This document shows positions 8,121 through 16,623 of a stretch of 64,000 bases of DNA, piece by piece; position 1 is the stretch's first letter, and each line of letters starts with the position of its first letter. A model generated the notes under the pieces. It saw nothing but the letters and a program-made list of their open reading frames with translations. It made no database searches and had not been told where the DNA came from. The translations under genes were made by a program, and so were the position numbers. The stretch is from Paenibacillus sp. NFR01 (lineage in GTDB: Bacteria > Bacillota > Bacilli > Paenibacillales > Paenibacillaceae). The stretch lies in the NCBI RefSeq assembly GCF_900111565.1, contig NZ_FOIK01000001.1, forward strand, positions 1,085,309 to 1,149,308, read 5' to 3'.

Positions 8121-9533
8121 ATGGAGAATCCGGAAAAATATTTTCGTATAGAGCAGGATGCGCTAGGAACCCTGAAAATCCCCGACTCGGCGTATTACGG
8201 AATTCATACGGCGCGGGCCATGGATAATTTCGCAGTAAGCGGCCGAGCGGTTAACACGCACCTGCTTCATGGTATGGTAACGGTAAAAAAGGCTGCAGCG
8301 CTGGCCCATCTAAAGCTCCATACGTATCCGGCAGAGATCGCGCTAGCGATTGTGCAAGCCTGCGATGAAATACTGGCGGGAGCATTCAGCGAACAGTTTA
8401 CGGTAGATGCCCTGCAAGGCGGAGCAGGAACATCAACCAATATGAATGTAAATGAAGTAATCGCGAGCCGTGCGGCCCAGCTGATGGGCGCAGAGCCTGG
8501 AGATTTTACGCAGGTGCATCCTCTCGATCATGTCAATTGCTGCCAATCCACCAATGATGTCTATCCAACTGCGCTGAGAATCGCGGCGATCGGTCGGGTT
8601 CGGGCCCTGAGCCAGGCCTTTGCATCCTTGCAGGCAGCTCTTCAGGAGAAGGAACATGCCTTCGCGGATGTACTCAAGCTGGGCCGCACAGAATTGATGG
8701 ATGCTTTGCCGATGATGGCAGGGCAGGGCTTCGGAGCCTATGCCAAAGCGGTAGCCCGGGACCGCTGGCGGCTGTACAAAGTGGAGGAACGGCTCAGGGA
8801 GATCAACATCGGGGGCACCGCGATTGGAACGGGGCTCAATGCGCCGGTAAAATATGCGTATTTGATTACCGATATTTTGCAGGAGCTAACCGGATACGGC
8901 CTGGCCCGCAGCGAATATCCGATGGACCTTACGCAGAATATGGATGTATTCGTTGAGGTCTCCGGACTGCTGAAAGCGGCGTCAGTGAATCTTTTGAAAA
9001 TATCGGGGGATCTTCGCCTGCTGGCCAGCGGGCCGGCCGGAGGTTTAGGGGAGCTTGAACTGCCGGCCGTGCAGGCAGGCTCATCGATAATGCCGGGGAA
9101 GATCAATCCCGTGATAGCGGAGATGACGGGGCTTGTTGCGATGCGCGTCATCGCTAACGACACTGCTGTGACGCTCGCGGCCGCGGGCGGTCAGCTGGAG
9201 CTGAATGCATTTATGCCGCTGATCGCAGATTCGCTCCTGGAATCCATGGAGATCCTGTCAAACGCGGTTAGGCTGTTCGAAGAGCGCTGCGTCCGGGGCA
9301 TCCGTATTTGCGAGCAGCGTTGTCAGGAGCATGTGCTGAATTCCTCCGTACTGGCCGCTGCGCTAATCCATTATATCGGTTACGAGAAAAGTGCGGAGAT
9401 TGCCAAACTGGCAAGCCGGGAGGGGAAGACGGTTCGGCAGGTGCTGCTCGAAGCGCATCTTCTTACGGTGGAACAGGTGCATCAAATCCTGAATCCCAGT
9501 CAAGTGACCCGACCGGGCATACCTGGCCTATAA
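8121..9533 (+). CDS. aspA: aspartate ammonia-lyase
   Basis: Fumarase/aspartase superfamily enzyme; converts L-aspartate to fumarate and ammonia. The family signature GSSIMPGKINP, containing the catalytic serine loop, is at about residues 315-325. NVNEVIASRA and HVNCCQSTND, the substrate-binding region, are also clear. About 470 aa, the normal length. The frame is open further upstream, but those codons overlap the hydF-like gene; ATG at 8121 matches the usual N-terminus. Its ribosome binding site is weak, suggesting translational coupling to the gene 13 nt upstream. Aspartase genes are known to occur in [FeFe]-maturation clusters; a link to nitrogen supply for the dithiomethylamine bridge is speculative. 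Confidence 0.93.
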   Translation: MENPEKYFRIEQDALGTLKIPDSAYYGIHTARAMDNFAVSGRAVNTHLLHGMVTVKKAAALAHLKLHTYPAEIALAIVQACDEILAGAFSEQFTVDALQGGAGTSTNMNVNEVIASRAAQLMGAEPGDFTQVHPLDHVNCCQSTNDVYPTALRIAAIGRVRALSQAFASLQAALQEKEHAFADVLKLGRTELMDALPMMAGQGFGAYAKAVARDRWRLYKVEERLREINIGGTAIGTGLNAPVKYAYLITDILQELTGYGLARSEYPMDLTQNMDVFVEVSGLLKAASVNLLKISGDLRLLASGPAGGLGELELPAVQAGSSIMPGKINPVIAEMTGLVAMRVIANDTAVTLAAAGGQLELNAFMPLIADSLLESMEILSNAVRLFEERCVRGIRICEQRCQEHVLNSSVLAAALIHYIGYEKSAEIAKLASREGKTVRQVLLEAHLLTVEQVHQILNPSQVTRPGIPGL

Positions 9534-9574
9534 ATGCGGAACTGAGAAGCGCTATAGGGGAAGGAGAGACCTGT

Positions 9575-10849
9575 GTGAGCATGAATCATACGCCGCGTTC
9601 GAATCGCTTGCACATTGCCATATTCGGCAGGAGCAATGCCGGAAAATCGAGTCTGATCAATGCGATCACCAAACAGGATGCCGCCGTTGTATCTCCTGTT
9701 AAAGGAACAACTACTGATCCCGTATACAAAGCGATGGAGCTGCTGCCGCTCGGACCGGTCGTATTTATAGATACCGCCGGCCTGGATGAGACGGGCGAGC
9801 TCGGTGAACTGCGCAAGCAAAAGACGCTGGATGTTCTGAATAAAGCCGAACTCGCGCTGATCGTGTTAGAGGCTCCCTCCGGAGTGTCCCGGTTGGAACG
9901 GCAGATTGCCGAGATTGTCAGCAGCAAGGGGATTCCGGCATTAGGAGTATTGAATAAAATCGATTTGATGTCAGACAATGATACCTCCGGGCCGGAAGGC
10001 CTTGCCTCTCTCGTGAGCAAGACGGAGTGGGAACTTGGCATTAAGGTGATGCCGATATCCGCTTTGAAGCAGCAAGGGATACCCAAGCTGATGAAGGCGA
10101 TCAGTGCAGCCATACCGGAAGACGACGACAAATTCCGCATCATTGGGGATTTGGTCTCACCGGGGGATTTGGTTGTCCTTGTGGTTCCGGTTGACCAGGC
10201 TGCACCCAAAGGCAGGCTGATTCTTCCGCAGCAGCAGACCATCCGTGACTTGCTGGAGAGTGATGCCATCGCGGTCGCAACCAAAGAATACGAGCTGAAG
10301 CAAACGCTGGAGAGTCTCGGCAAGAAGCCTCGTATGGTGGTGACCGATTCCCAGGTATTCCTGAAGGCTGCGGCGGATACGCCAAGGGATATTCCGCTGA
10401 CCTCGTTCTCGATCCTGTTCGCCCGGCAAAAGGGAAGGCTTGAAGAGCTGGTGCAGGGAGCGCGTGCCATTGACCGGCTGCAGCATGGCGACAAAGTGCT
10501 CATTGCCGAGGCCTGCACCCATCATGCTCAGGCAGACGATATCGGCACAGTTAAAATTCCGCGCTGGCTCCGTCAGGCCACCGGTAAACAGCTGCAGTTC
10601 GAATTCGCCAGCGGCATGAGTTTTCCGGAGAATCTGGGTGACTATTCGCTTATTGTGCACTGCGGAGGATGCATGCTGAACCGCAGGCAGATGCTTTGGC
10701 GGATGGAGCAGGCACTTAGCGCAAGGGTTCCCATCGTTAATTATGGGATTGCGATAGCATATGTTCAGGGGATTCTGGAGCGGGCCATTTCACCGTTCCC
10801 TCTTGCCCGTATGGCCTGGGAGTATAATACGATGCAGGATTCACAGTGA
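9575..10849 (+). CDS. hydF: [FeFe] hydrogenase maturation GTPase HydF (canonical copy)
   Basis: Scaffold GTPase for H-cluster assembly. All G motifs are normal: GRSNAGKS, GTTTDP, DTAG, NKID. The iron-sulfur ligands CTH and HCGGC are 45 residues apart, with DDIGTVKIPRWL after the first. Translation most likely starts at GTG 9575, with AAGGAGAG at 9561-9568 six nt upstream, giving 424 aa; ATG 9581 is possible. The open frame reaches back to 9308, but that part lies inside aspA. This copy looks like the standard HydF, making the gene at 6917 the unusual one. Confidence 0.93.
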   Translation: MSMNHTPRSNRLHIAIFGRSNAGKSSLINAITKQDAAVVSPVKGTTTDPVYKAMELLPLGPVVFIDTAGLDETGELGELRKQKTLDVLNKAELALIVLEAPSGVSRLERQIAEIVSSKGIPALGVLNKIDLMSDNDTSGPEGLASLVSKTEWELGIKVMPISALKQQGIPKLMKAISAAIPEDDDKFRIIGDLVSPGDLVVLVVPVDQAAPKGRLILPQQQTIRDLLESDAIAVATKEYELKQTLESLGKKPRMVVTDSQVFLKAAADTPRDIPLTSFSILFARQKGRLEELVQGARAIDRLQHGDKVLIAEACTHHAQADDIGTVKIPRWLRQATGKQLQFEFASGMSFPENLGDYSLIVHCGGCMLNRRQMLWRMEQALSARVPIVNYGIAIAYVQGILERAISPFPLARMAWEYNTMQDSQ

Positions 10850-10966
10850 TTAGGGAAAAGCTTGTCAGCCTGAATCAAGATGGTATTCTTGATGAAGGAG
10901 ATATCAGGCGATTCGCGGCGTTGAACAGTGGACATAACGAACAGAGACTTCAACTATCAAGGCGGC

Positions 10967-11000
10967 AGACGATCATAAAGTTATCGGCTGTCGTCTTTTT
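10967..11000 (+). terminator. candidate terminator of the hyd operon
   Basis: AGACGA (10967-10972) pairs with TCGTCT (10991-10996) and is followed by a T run. The loop is long (18 nt) and contains a competing ATCG/CGAT pairing, so the structure is only moderately convincing. The rest of 10850-11213 contains a 7-bp hairpin (10874-10893) and a palindrome described separately; I see no convincing gene in it. Confidence 0.35.
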
Positions 11001-11011
11001 GCGATCTATCC

Positions 11012-11027
11012 TTTTACTATAGTAAAA
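11012..11027. promoter_or_regulatory. perfect 16-bp palindrome, operator candidate
   Basis: TTTTACTATAGTAAAA is a perfect inverted repeat in the gap between hydF and the Rrf2 gene. TACTATAGTA-type palindromes are known operators for MarR/DUF24-type redox regulators such as YodB in Bacillus, which control azoreductase and related genes. No gene starts directly beside it on either strand, so it may be a leftover of a lost promoter. Confidence 0.35.
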
Positions 11028-11213
11028 ATTAATAATAATTAGCTTCGTGTAAACAATGATCATCAATACACGAAGGCAGCCAGCCCCTAATGGATCAACT
11101 GCCTTCGTAACGAGACGGGACATATTTTCAACAATTTGTGCCCCGGATAACCGAGTAACATACCACTTTGTCATGCAATGCGCATGATTACTTAATCCTC
11201 TTTTTATTGAAAC

Positions 11214-11714
11214 TTAGTCAATGGGTTCTTTTGTAAAGAAGGCACGCACGTCCCGGCGCGTTTCCGAAGGTAAAACACGATCTAATTCCTCCTCTAACCA
11301 GGACAATTTTTTAGTACGCAAAAAATTTTGCATAGCTTCTTCCGCTTCGAGCATAACTAAATTAATTGAACAAAAGCTCGTTGAAGCTGTGCAGTCTGAA
11401 CAATCTCGATTGCGATACAAATATCCCTTATCCTTAATGTTCTGGCATTGGAATATCGGCTTCTTTCCCTCGACTGCTTCAATTACATCCCAAAAGGAAA
11501 TTTCGTCAGGGGTTCTTGCAAGTTTAAAACCACCATTGACTCCAGGAACCGAAGTGATGATACCCGCTTTGGCAAGCTTCGTAAAAACTTTGGACAAGTA
11601 AGTCTCAGGGATGCCTTGGAAAAAGGCTAGGTCCTTTATACCAATTTTTGCTTCATTTGGAATTAAGTACACTAGACAATGCAGTGCATATTCAACTCCG
11701 ACACTATACTGCAC
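11214..11714 (-). CDS. Rrf2-family transcriptional regulator
   Basis: 166-residue Rrf2-family repressor. A winged-helix DNA-binding part occupies residues 1-75 (YALHCLVYL, then the IPETYLSKVFTKLAKAGII recognition region and VNGGFKLAR wing). The C-terminal part has four cysteines (FQCQ, DCSDC, SFC), which could bind an Fe-S cluster or act as a thiol switch, as in IscR/NsrR-type members. The ribosome binding site GGGAGGT lies just before the ATG. It is divergent from the azoreductase-HD pair with a palindrome in the shared gap, so it probably represses those genes in response to redox or electrophile stress. The signal is unknown. Confidence 0.88.
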   Translation of the reverse strand: MQYSVGVEYALHCLVYLIPNEAKIGIKDLAFFQGIPETYLSKVFTKLAKAGIITSVPGVNGGFKLARTPDEISFWDVIEAVEGKKPIFQCQNIKDKGYLYRNRDCSDCTASTSFCSINLVMLEAEEAMQNFLRTKKLSWLEEELDRVLPSETRRDVRAFFTKEPID

Positions 11715-11804
11715 AATAATACCTCCCGTTATGGGTAAATACTTATAATTTAATGAAGACTACATCCATTGTCAACTGAAGGACCTTACCCAAAAAAAAT
11801 GAAT

Positions 11805-11859
11805 TTGACTATGGATCTGTATCGCAGTATATTATAGACAACATTAATCGACGATTAAT
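11805..11859 (+). promoter_or_regulatory. azoreductase promoter with palindromic operator
   Basis: TTGACT at 11805-11810 and TATATT at 11828-11833 are separated by 17 bp, a good sigma-A promoter. Immediately downstream is the perfect palindrome ATTAATCG-A-CGATTAAT at 11843-11859, covering the expected transcription start. Its position and symmetry suit binding by the divergently encoded Rrf2 protein. Confidence 0.6.
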
Positions 11860-11894
11860 ATTGTCGCTATTAAAAATAATTAGGAGTGAAAAAG

Positions 11895-12554
11895 ATGGGA
11901 AAATTACTCGTTATCAATGCGCATCCTACTGTTGATTCCACGGATTCAGTCAGTCTTGAGGTAGGTACACAGTTTATTAATATCTATCGAAAAATGAATC
12001 CGAACGAATCAATTGAGCAAATAAACTTATACGACGAAGAAATCCCACAACTTGACAGTGTCGTTTTGAGCGCGTGGGGTAAGTTTGCTTCTGGTGCTGA
12101 ATTGACGGAGGAAGAAAAACGGGTTGCTGACAAAATGAATGAAATACTGCAACAATTCAAGAGTGCGAATAAATATGTGATCATCCTGCCACTTCACAAT
12201 TTTAATATCCCCTCCCGGCTTAAGGATTATATGGATAACGTTATGATTCCTCGTGAAACCTTCAAATACACGCAAAATGGGGGAGTAGGCCTACTAACTG
12301 ACGGACGAAGTATCCTTGTGATTCAAGGAAGCGGTGGGATATACACAAATAATGACTGGTACACGGATAATGAATTTTCACACAAGTATATCAAATCAAT
12401 GTTTAATTTTCTTGGAATAGAGGACTATCAAATTATCCGGGTACAGGGTACAAATCTACTCGACAAAGCAATAGTGCTCGAAAAAGCAATAAATGAAGCC
12501 GAAAAAGAGGCTGTTCGTTTTAGTTTGATGAATGAGGGGGAGTTCTCAAGATGA
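11895..12554 (+). CDS. FMN-dependent NADH-azoreductase / flavodoxin-fold quinone reductase
   Basis: Flavodoxin-like fold enzyme of the AzoR family, reducing quinones and azo compounds with NAD(P)H. Seen: the N-terminal phosphate-binding strand and loop KLLVINAHPTVDSTDSVS, the ILPLHNFNIPSRLKDYMD segment lining the FMN site, and the typical TYTQNGGVG/GLLTDGR region. ATG 11895 with TAGGAG 8 nt upstream is preferred over GTG 11886; about 219 aa, slightly longer than most AzoR. It overlaps the next gene by 4 nt (ATGA). Control by the adjacent Rrf2 protein is likely. Confidence 0.85.
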   Translation: MGKLLVINAHPTVDSTDSVSLEVGTQFINIYRKMNPNESIEQINLYDEEIPQLDSVVLSAWGKFASGAELTEEEKRVADKMNEILQQFKSANKYVIILPLHNFNIPSRLKDYMDNVMIPRETFKYTQNGGVGLLTDGRSILVIQGSGGIYTNNDWYTDNEFSHKYIKSMFNFLGIEDYQIIRVQGTNLLDKAIVLEKAINEAEKEAVRFSLMNEGEFSR

Positions 12555-13186
12555 GTTCAATCGCCGATATCAAAATTCCTGATAGCAAGTTAGCTGTTGA
12601 AGCTGCTGAATTATTACGTGAGCATGCTGATGACCTATTATGGAATCACTCGAATAGAGTATTTTTGTTTGCAGCGCTTAAGGGAAACCTTAATAGAGTT
12701 AAATACGATTCAGAATTGCTATATATAAGTTCCTTATTCCACGACCTGGGGCTAACTGCTGCTTTCAGAAGTAAAGACAAACGCTTTGAGGTTGATGGTG
12801 CTAATGCTGCACGTGATTTTCTAAGGAGTCATGGAGTCCCTGAAGAATCCATTCGACTGGTATGGGATGCTGTTGCACTTCATACAACCATAGGAGTTGT
12901 GGAATATAAGGAAACAGAAGTAGCGCTTATGAATTTTGGTGTCAGTTATGACGTCGTGGGGAAAAACTTCGACCTGATTTCACCTGAAGCCCGTAGGCAA
13001 GTAGTGGAGGCTTTTCCACGCTACCAGTTTAAGGAAAACATTTTAAATGCCTTCTTGGAAGGGTTTAAAGATAAACCAGAAACGACATATGGTACAATCA
13101 ACGCGGATATTTGCGAAATGCTCTTACCTGGTTACCAACGCCCAAATTTCTGTCATCATGTCCTTCATTCTAAATGGAACAATTAA
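12551..13186 (+). CDS. HD-domain hydrolase, cyanamide hydratase-like
   Basis: 211-residue HD-superfamily metal-dependent hydrolase. Metal-site residues are visible in NHSNRVF, SLFHDLGLT (the HD doublet) and VALHTTIGVV, and the pattern FEVDGANAARDFL matches the group annotated as cyanamide hydratase-like. The real substrate is unknown; members act on small nitriles, nucleotides or other compounds. Translationally coupled to the azoreductase through an ATGA overlap, so the two probably share regulation and possibly a detoxification role. Confidence 0.82.
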   Translation: MSSIADIKIPDSKLAVEAAELLREHADDLLWNHSNRVFLFAALKGNLNRVKYDSELLYISSLFHDLGLTAAFRSKDKRFEVDGANAARDFLRSHGVPEESIRLVWDAVALHTTIGVVEYKETEVALMNFGVSYDVVGKNFDLISPEARRQVVEAFPRYQFKENILNAFLEGFKDKPETTYGTINADICEMLLPGYQRPNFCHHVLHSKWNN

Positions 13187-13443
13187 TATTCTAGATTATA
13201 TAATTCTTGTCCATGGAGTGGAACATCCTATAATGTTGTAGATGTTGGAATGGGTGGGGGAGGCTCGCTTACAAGGCACTGGTCTGAACCAGCATGAATC
13301 GAATGAATTGGATTGATCCGTCATTATTTTCCCAAGAGATAGTATATATTTTTAGTTAATCCGCGACAGGCGACAGGAAGAAGAAGGCCTTATTTCTTGC
13401 CCGTTTTTTTATTAGTGAAGTTCAAACAGGAGGAACTTATAGT

Positions 13444-13953
13444 ATGTCTGTATGGATTAATGAGCAAATTCGAGCAACTGAAGTAGTATTAACTGGACTT
13501 AGAGGGGAGAAGCTGGGTACGGTCTCCCGGGAGGAAGCGCTAAATATGGCCCGCTCCCAGGGTGCCGATCTTGTCTGCACCTCGCTGATGAGCAGCCCGC
13601 CGCCATGCAGTCTAATGCCTAAAGGCAAAGGAAAAGCTGCTGCGCAGAAAGTAAAGACGGCAAGCAAAGCCAGCAGCCCCAAAACGGAAGGCGGCAAAGA
13701 GAAGGTGAAAGAGCTGCGTTTCACCGCGCATATCGAGGAGCATGACTACGAGACCAAGCTGCGGCAAGCGGACAAGCATTTGCGCTCGGGCAAGCCGGTG
13801 CAGCTCGTCGTTAAAGCCTCCGGAGCAAAAGAAGCCGCTGCCGCAAAGGCTGTATTGGAACGTCTCGTTACGGACCTCAAGGAGGCTGGAGTGAAGGACA
13901 CCGGAATTCAAACCGGCGGCAAAGGCTCCCAAGTGAAGCTGAATCCAAGGTAG
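13444..13953 (+). CDS. translation initiation factor IF-3 paralogue
   Basis: 169 aa with the IF-3 N-domain at the start (INEQIRATEVVLTG, GEKLGTVSREEALNMA) and an IF-3 C-domain that begins around residue 96 (ELRFTAHIEEHDYETKL). Between them is an unusual alanine/lysine/serine-rich stretch (about residues 58-90). The C-domain is divergent: the usual basic RFRGRE-type 16S-contact loop is replaced by VVKASGAKEAAAA. Real infC lies upstream of rpmI and rplT, and neither is here, so this is a second, stand-alone copy. AGGAGG lies 10 nt before the ATG. A broken relative lies at 16984-17319. Whether it still acts on ribosomes is unknown. Confidence 0.85.
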   Translation: MSVWINEQIRATEVVLTGLRGEKLGTVSREEALNMARSQGADLVCTSLMSSPPPCSLMPKGKGKAAAQKVKTASKASSPKTEGGKEKVKELRFTAHIEEHDYETKLRQADKHLRSGKPVQLVVKASGAKEAAAAKAVLERLVTDLKEAGVKDTGIQTGGKGSQVKLNPR

Positions 13954-13958
13954 CTTTT

Positions 13959-14162
13959 TTAGCGTGATATAAACCCCGATCTTCTGGAAAAAATCCAGGC
14001 TGCAATCCATAACGCTATAGCTACAAGGCCCAGGAGGGTCCCAAGTAATCGTTCTCTAACAGGATGGCGGGAATATGCCAGGCTCCCCAGATCAAACCGC
14101 TTGTCAAAATCGGCTTTGGCACGCCCGAGGATATTAACCTGGTGAGCATATATCCTCTTCAT
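13959..14162 (-). CDS. small hypothetical membrane protein (downstream of a pair)
   Basis: 67 codons on the minus strand. A basic N-terminal half is followed by one strongly hydrophobic segment (LLGTLLGLVAIALWIAAWIF, residues 39-58) and a basic tail, the layout of a single-span membrane protein. A purine-rich GGGGGAAG lies about 7 nt upstream of the ATG. It overlaps the preceding small gene by 4 nt (ATGA), which favours a real two-gene unit. I do not recognise the family. Confidence 0.4.
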   Translation of the reverse strand: MKRIYAHQVNILGRAKADFDKRFDLGSLAYSRHPVRERLLGTLLGLVAIALWIAAWIFSRRSGFISR

Positions 14163-14368
14163 CCCAATTCTTCCCCCGTACTGCTGATCACGCCAAGTAA
14201 TGTACCTACGAACATCTGGTAGATAATGCTACCCGTAAGCGCCCAGATGAACGAACCACTGGTATAAACGTAGTTCACCAACCCGGTCATCCAGGCAAAT
14301 CCGTAAGCGGATTGATTTAAAGGTTGATTTTCCACCCGTCCGAAATGAAATATCCGCAAAACCTTCAT
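14159..14368 (-). CDS. small hypothetical membrane protein (upstream of a pair)
   Basis: 69 codons on the minus strand, with one or two hydrophobic stretches (GFAWMTGLVNYVYTSGSFIW and GSIIYQMFVGTLLGVI). No clear ribosome binding site. Not recognised. The ATGA overlap with the next reading frame is the main reason for listing it; it could also be the broken front part of one longer membrane protein. Confidence 0.35.
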   Translation of the reverse strand: MKVLRIFHFGRVENQPLNQSAYGFAWMTGLVNYVYTSGSFIWALTGSIIYQMFVGTLLGVISSTGEELG

Positions 14369-14589
14369 GCAGCAAGTCCAGTATCGGTTTGCGGCCTTGG
14401 TCCAGTAAGTTAAGCCAATGGATACTCCATAATCTCAGGATAGATCAACAAAAGTTCCGTAAATATCAATGGAGTTGCTGCAGTTTTGCATTATAATTTA
14501 TAGAGGTGCATTATTACACCAACATGTAGATGAAAAGATACGGTAGGTTTACTTTAAGAGACTATAAAGGGCACAAAGGTGGGTATCCA

Positions 14590-16614
14590 GTGGAATATCA
14601 TGTTTCAATTCAGGGAAACGATCAAGCGCCGGGTACGGAGACAGAGCCGTTCCGCACGATCTCCCGCGCTGCGGCTATAGCGGAGCCGGGAGATATTGTA
14701 TCTGTGCATGCCGGTGTTTATAGGGAATGGGTCAACCCGGCGAATGGAGGGACAAAGGAACAGCGGATTGTGTACCAGTCCTCCGGTGATGGGGAAGTGG
14801 TGATCACAGGTGCTGAACCTGTGGCTGACTGGAAAAACGAAGGGGACGGTGTCTGGAAGACGGAGGTGCCAAACAGTCTGTTTGTCATTCGTAACCCCTA
14901 TGAGACGAAATTGTACGGAGATTGGTTGTTTGAGGGTGCGTTCGAACCGCATCTTGGGGATGTGTATCTTGACGGAAAATCCCTATACGAATGTGAAAGC
15001 GTTAACAATCTGCGCAATCCCCAGGTTTGGCCGCAGGCCAAATATGCGGATGACTCTTTGCTGCAGTGGTACGCGGATGTAGGCTCAACCACCACCGTCA
15101 TTTGGGCGAACTTTGGAGGCAAGGACCCGCGCCAAGAGAATGTGGAGATCAATGTGCGTCCCTACTGCTTCTGGCCTGAAAAGACCGGCCGCAATTATAT
15201 TACCGTCAGAGGTTTTACGCTCCGGCAGGCATCCCCCCAATGGGCTCCGCCAACGGCTTTGCAAGAAGGGCTTATCGGTCCGCACTGGAGTAAAGGCTGG
15301 ATTATCGAGAATAACCTGATCAATGAATCCAAATGTACGGGGATCAGCCTTGGCAAAGAAATTTCTACCGGGCAGAATGAATTCTCGAACAATCGCATGA
15401 AAGGCGGAACGCAACGGGAGCAGGAGGTTATTTTCCGGGCATTGCGCAAGGATTGGCATCAAGATCGTATCGGAAGTCATATTGTGCGCAATAACGTCAT
15501 TCATGATTGTGAACAGGCCGGAATCGTTGGACATTTAGGAGCTGCGTTTAGCCAAATCTACCAAAACCGCATTTATAATATACACCACAAGCGCATCTTC
15601 CACGGTGCAGAAGTGGGGGGGATCAAACTCCATGCTGCACTGGATACCCAGATTTGCGGGAATGTCATCTATAGCTCTTACCGGGCGCTTTGGCTGGATT
15701 GGCAGGCGCAAGGCACCCGGATCAGCCGGAATATCTTTTTCGACAATCTGTCCGAGGATCTTTTCGTGGAGGTCTGCCATGGTCCTTATACAGTGGACCA
15801 CAACCTGTTCCTGTCGCCTATGAACTTCCGCAATATGGCCCAAGGCGGTGCGTTTGTTCATAATCTGTTTGCGGGCAGATTCGTAGTGCGCTCCGAGCTT
15901 ACCCGCTATACTCCATACCATATGCCTCATGAGACAGCGGTTGCCGGGTACAGCAACATTACGGGCGGCGACGACAGGTATTACAATAACATTTTTATAG
16001 GTGATGGCGACCCGGGCAAAGAGCCGCTGCCCATGACATTCTTCGAGCATCTTCCGCTCCCGCCAAGGGAGAATATAAGTTACGGCGGTGACGCGGTGAT
16101 GGACGGGGTACCCGATAACTCCCGCTGTTACCTTCATCCTGCCGGATTAGGCGGCTATAATGATTACCCGAGTGCCGCTCAAAAGCGGTGGTGGGAATAT
16201 TCCAAGGAAGAAATTGCGGCTTATAAGGAATCTGGTAAGCCATTTCTGCCTGATAAGATGGCACTTCCCGTTTCGATACAGGGCAATCTGTATATGAAAG
16301 GCGCGGTGCCCAGTGTTCATGAGCCTAATGCACAGGTTTATGATAGCACCGGGATCGAAATCGAGATCGATCCGGCTACTTGCAAGGTACAAGTGCATGT
16401 TCATCACCCTGAAATCATGCGTGCTGCAGCTCCAGCAGTAGTCACAACGGCTCTTCTCGGCCGAAGTCATCACGCCGAAATGTTCTATGAGGCTCCTGAG
16501 GGAACTGCATACCGTTTTGACGGCGACTTCTTTCAAAAGCTGCGCCCCGAAAGAAATGTAACGCCCGGACCCTTTGAATTATTCGACAACAATCCGGTTA
16601 AAATTGTTCTGTAA
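14590..16614 (+). CDS. GH120 family beta-xylosidase (parallel beta-helix)
   Basis: About 674 aa, closely resembling, from memory, the GH120 beta-xylosidase XylC of Thermoanaerobacterium along its whole length (EYHV start, GVYREWV, LIGPHWSKGWIIENN, GIKLHAALD). GH120 enzymes have a right-handed beta-helix and release xylose from xylo-oligosaccharides. The two catalytic acids fall where expected: Asp370 in LWLDWQAQG (nucleophile) and Glu394 in FVEVCHGP (acid/base). GTG 14590 is chosen because it gives the family N-terminus and has AAAGGTGGG upstream; the frame is open back to ATG 14530. No signal peptide, so it should work inside the cell on imported oligosaccharides. Confidence 0.88.
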   Translation: MEYHVSIQGNDQAPGTETEPFRTISRAAAIAEPGDIVSVHAGVYREWVNPANGGTKEQRIVYQSSGDGEVVITGAEPVADWKNEGDGVWKTEVPNSLFVIRNPYETKLYGDWLFEGAFEPHLGDVYLDGKSLYECESVNNLRNPQVWPQAKYADDSLLQWYADVGSTTTVIWANFGGKDPRQENVEINVRPYCFWPEKTGRNYITVRGFTLRQASPQWAPPTALQEGLIGPHWSKGWIIENNLINESKCTGISLGKEISTGQNEFSNNRMKGGTQREQEVIFRALRKDWHQDRIGSHIVRNNVIHDCEQAGIVGHLGAAFSQIYQNRIYNIHHKRIFHGAEVGGIKLHAALDTQICGNVIYSSYRALWLDWQAQGTRISRNIFFDNLSEDLFVEVCHGPYTVDHNLFLSPMNFRNMAQGGAFVHNLFAGRFVVRSELTRYTPYHMPHETAVAGYSNITGGDDRYYNNIFIGDGDPGKEPLPMTFFEHLPLPPRENISYGGDAVMDGVPDNSRCYLHPAGLGGYNDYPSAAQKRWWEYSKEEIAAYKESGKPFLPDKMALPVSIQGNLYMKGAVPSVHEPNAQVYDSTGIEIEIDPATCKVQVHVHHPEIMRAAAPAVVTTALLGRSHHAEMFYEAPEGTAYRFDGDFFQKLRPERNVTPGPFELFDNNPVKIVL

Positions 16615-16623
16615 ATAGCTTGG

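Noticed and set aside
10950..11174. 74-codon minus-strand frame in the gap after hydF
   Set aside because: No ribosome binding site and no recognisable family; it overlaps the palindrome and the candidate terminator.
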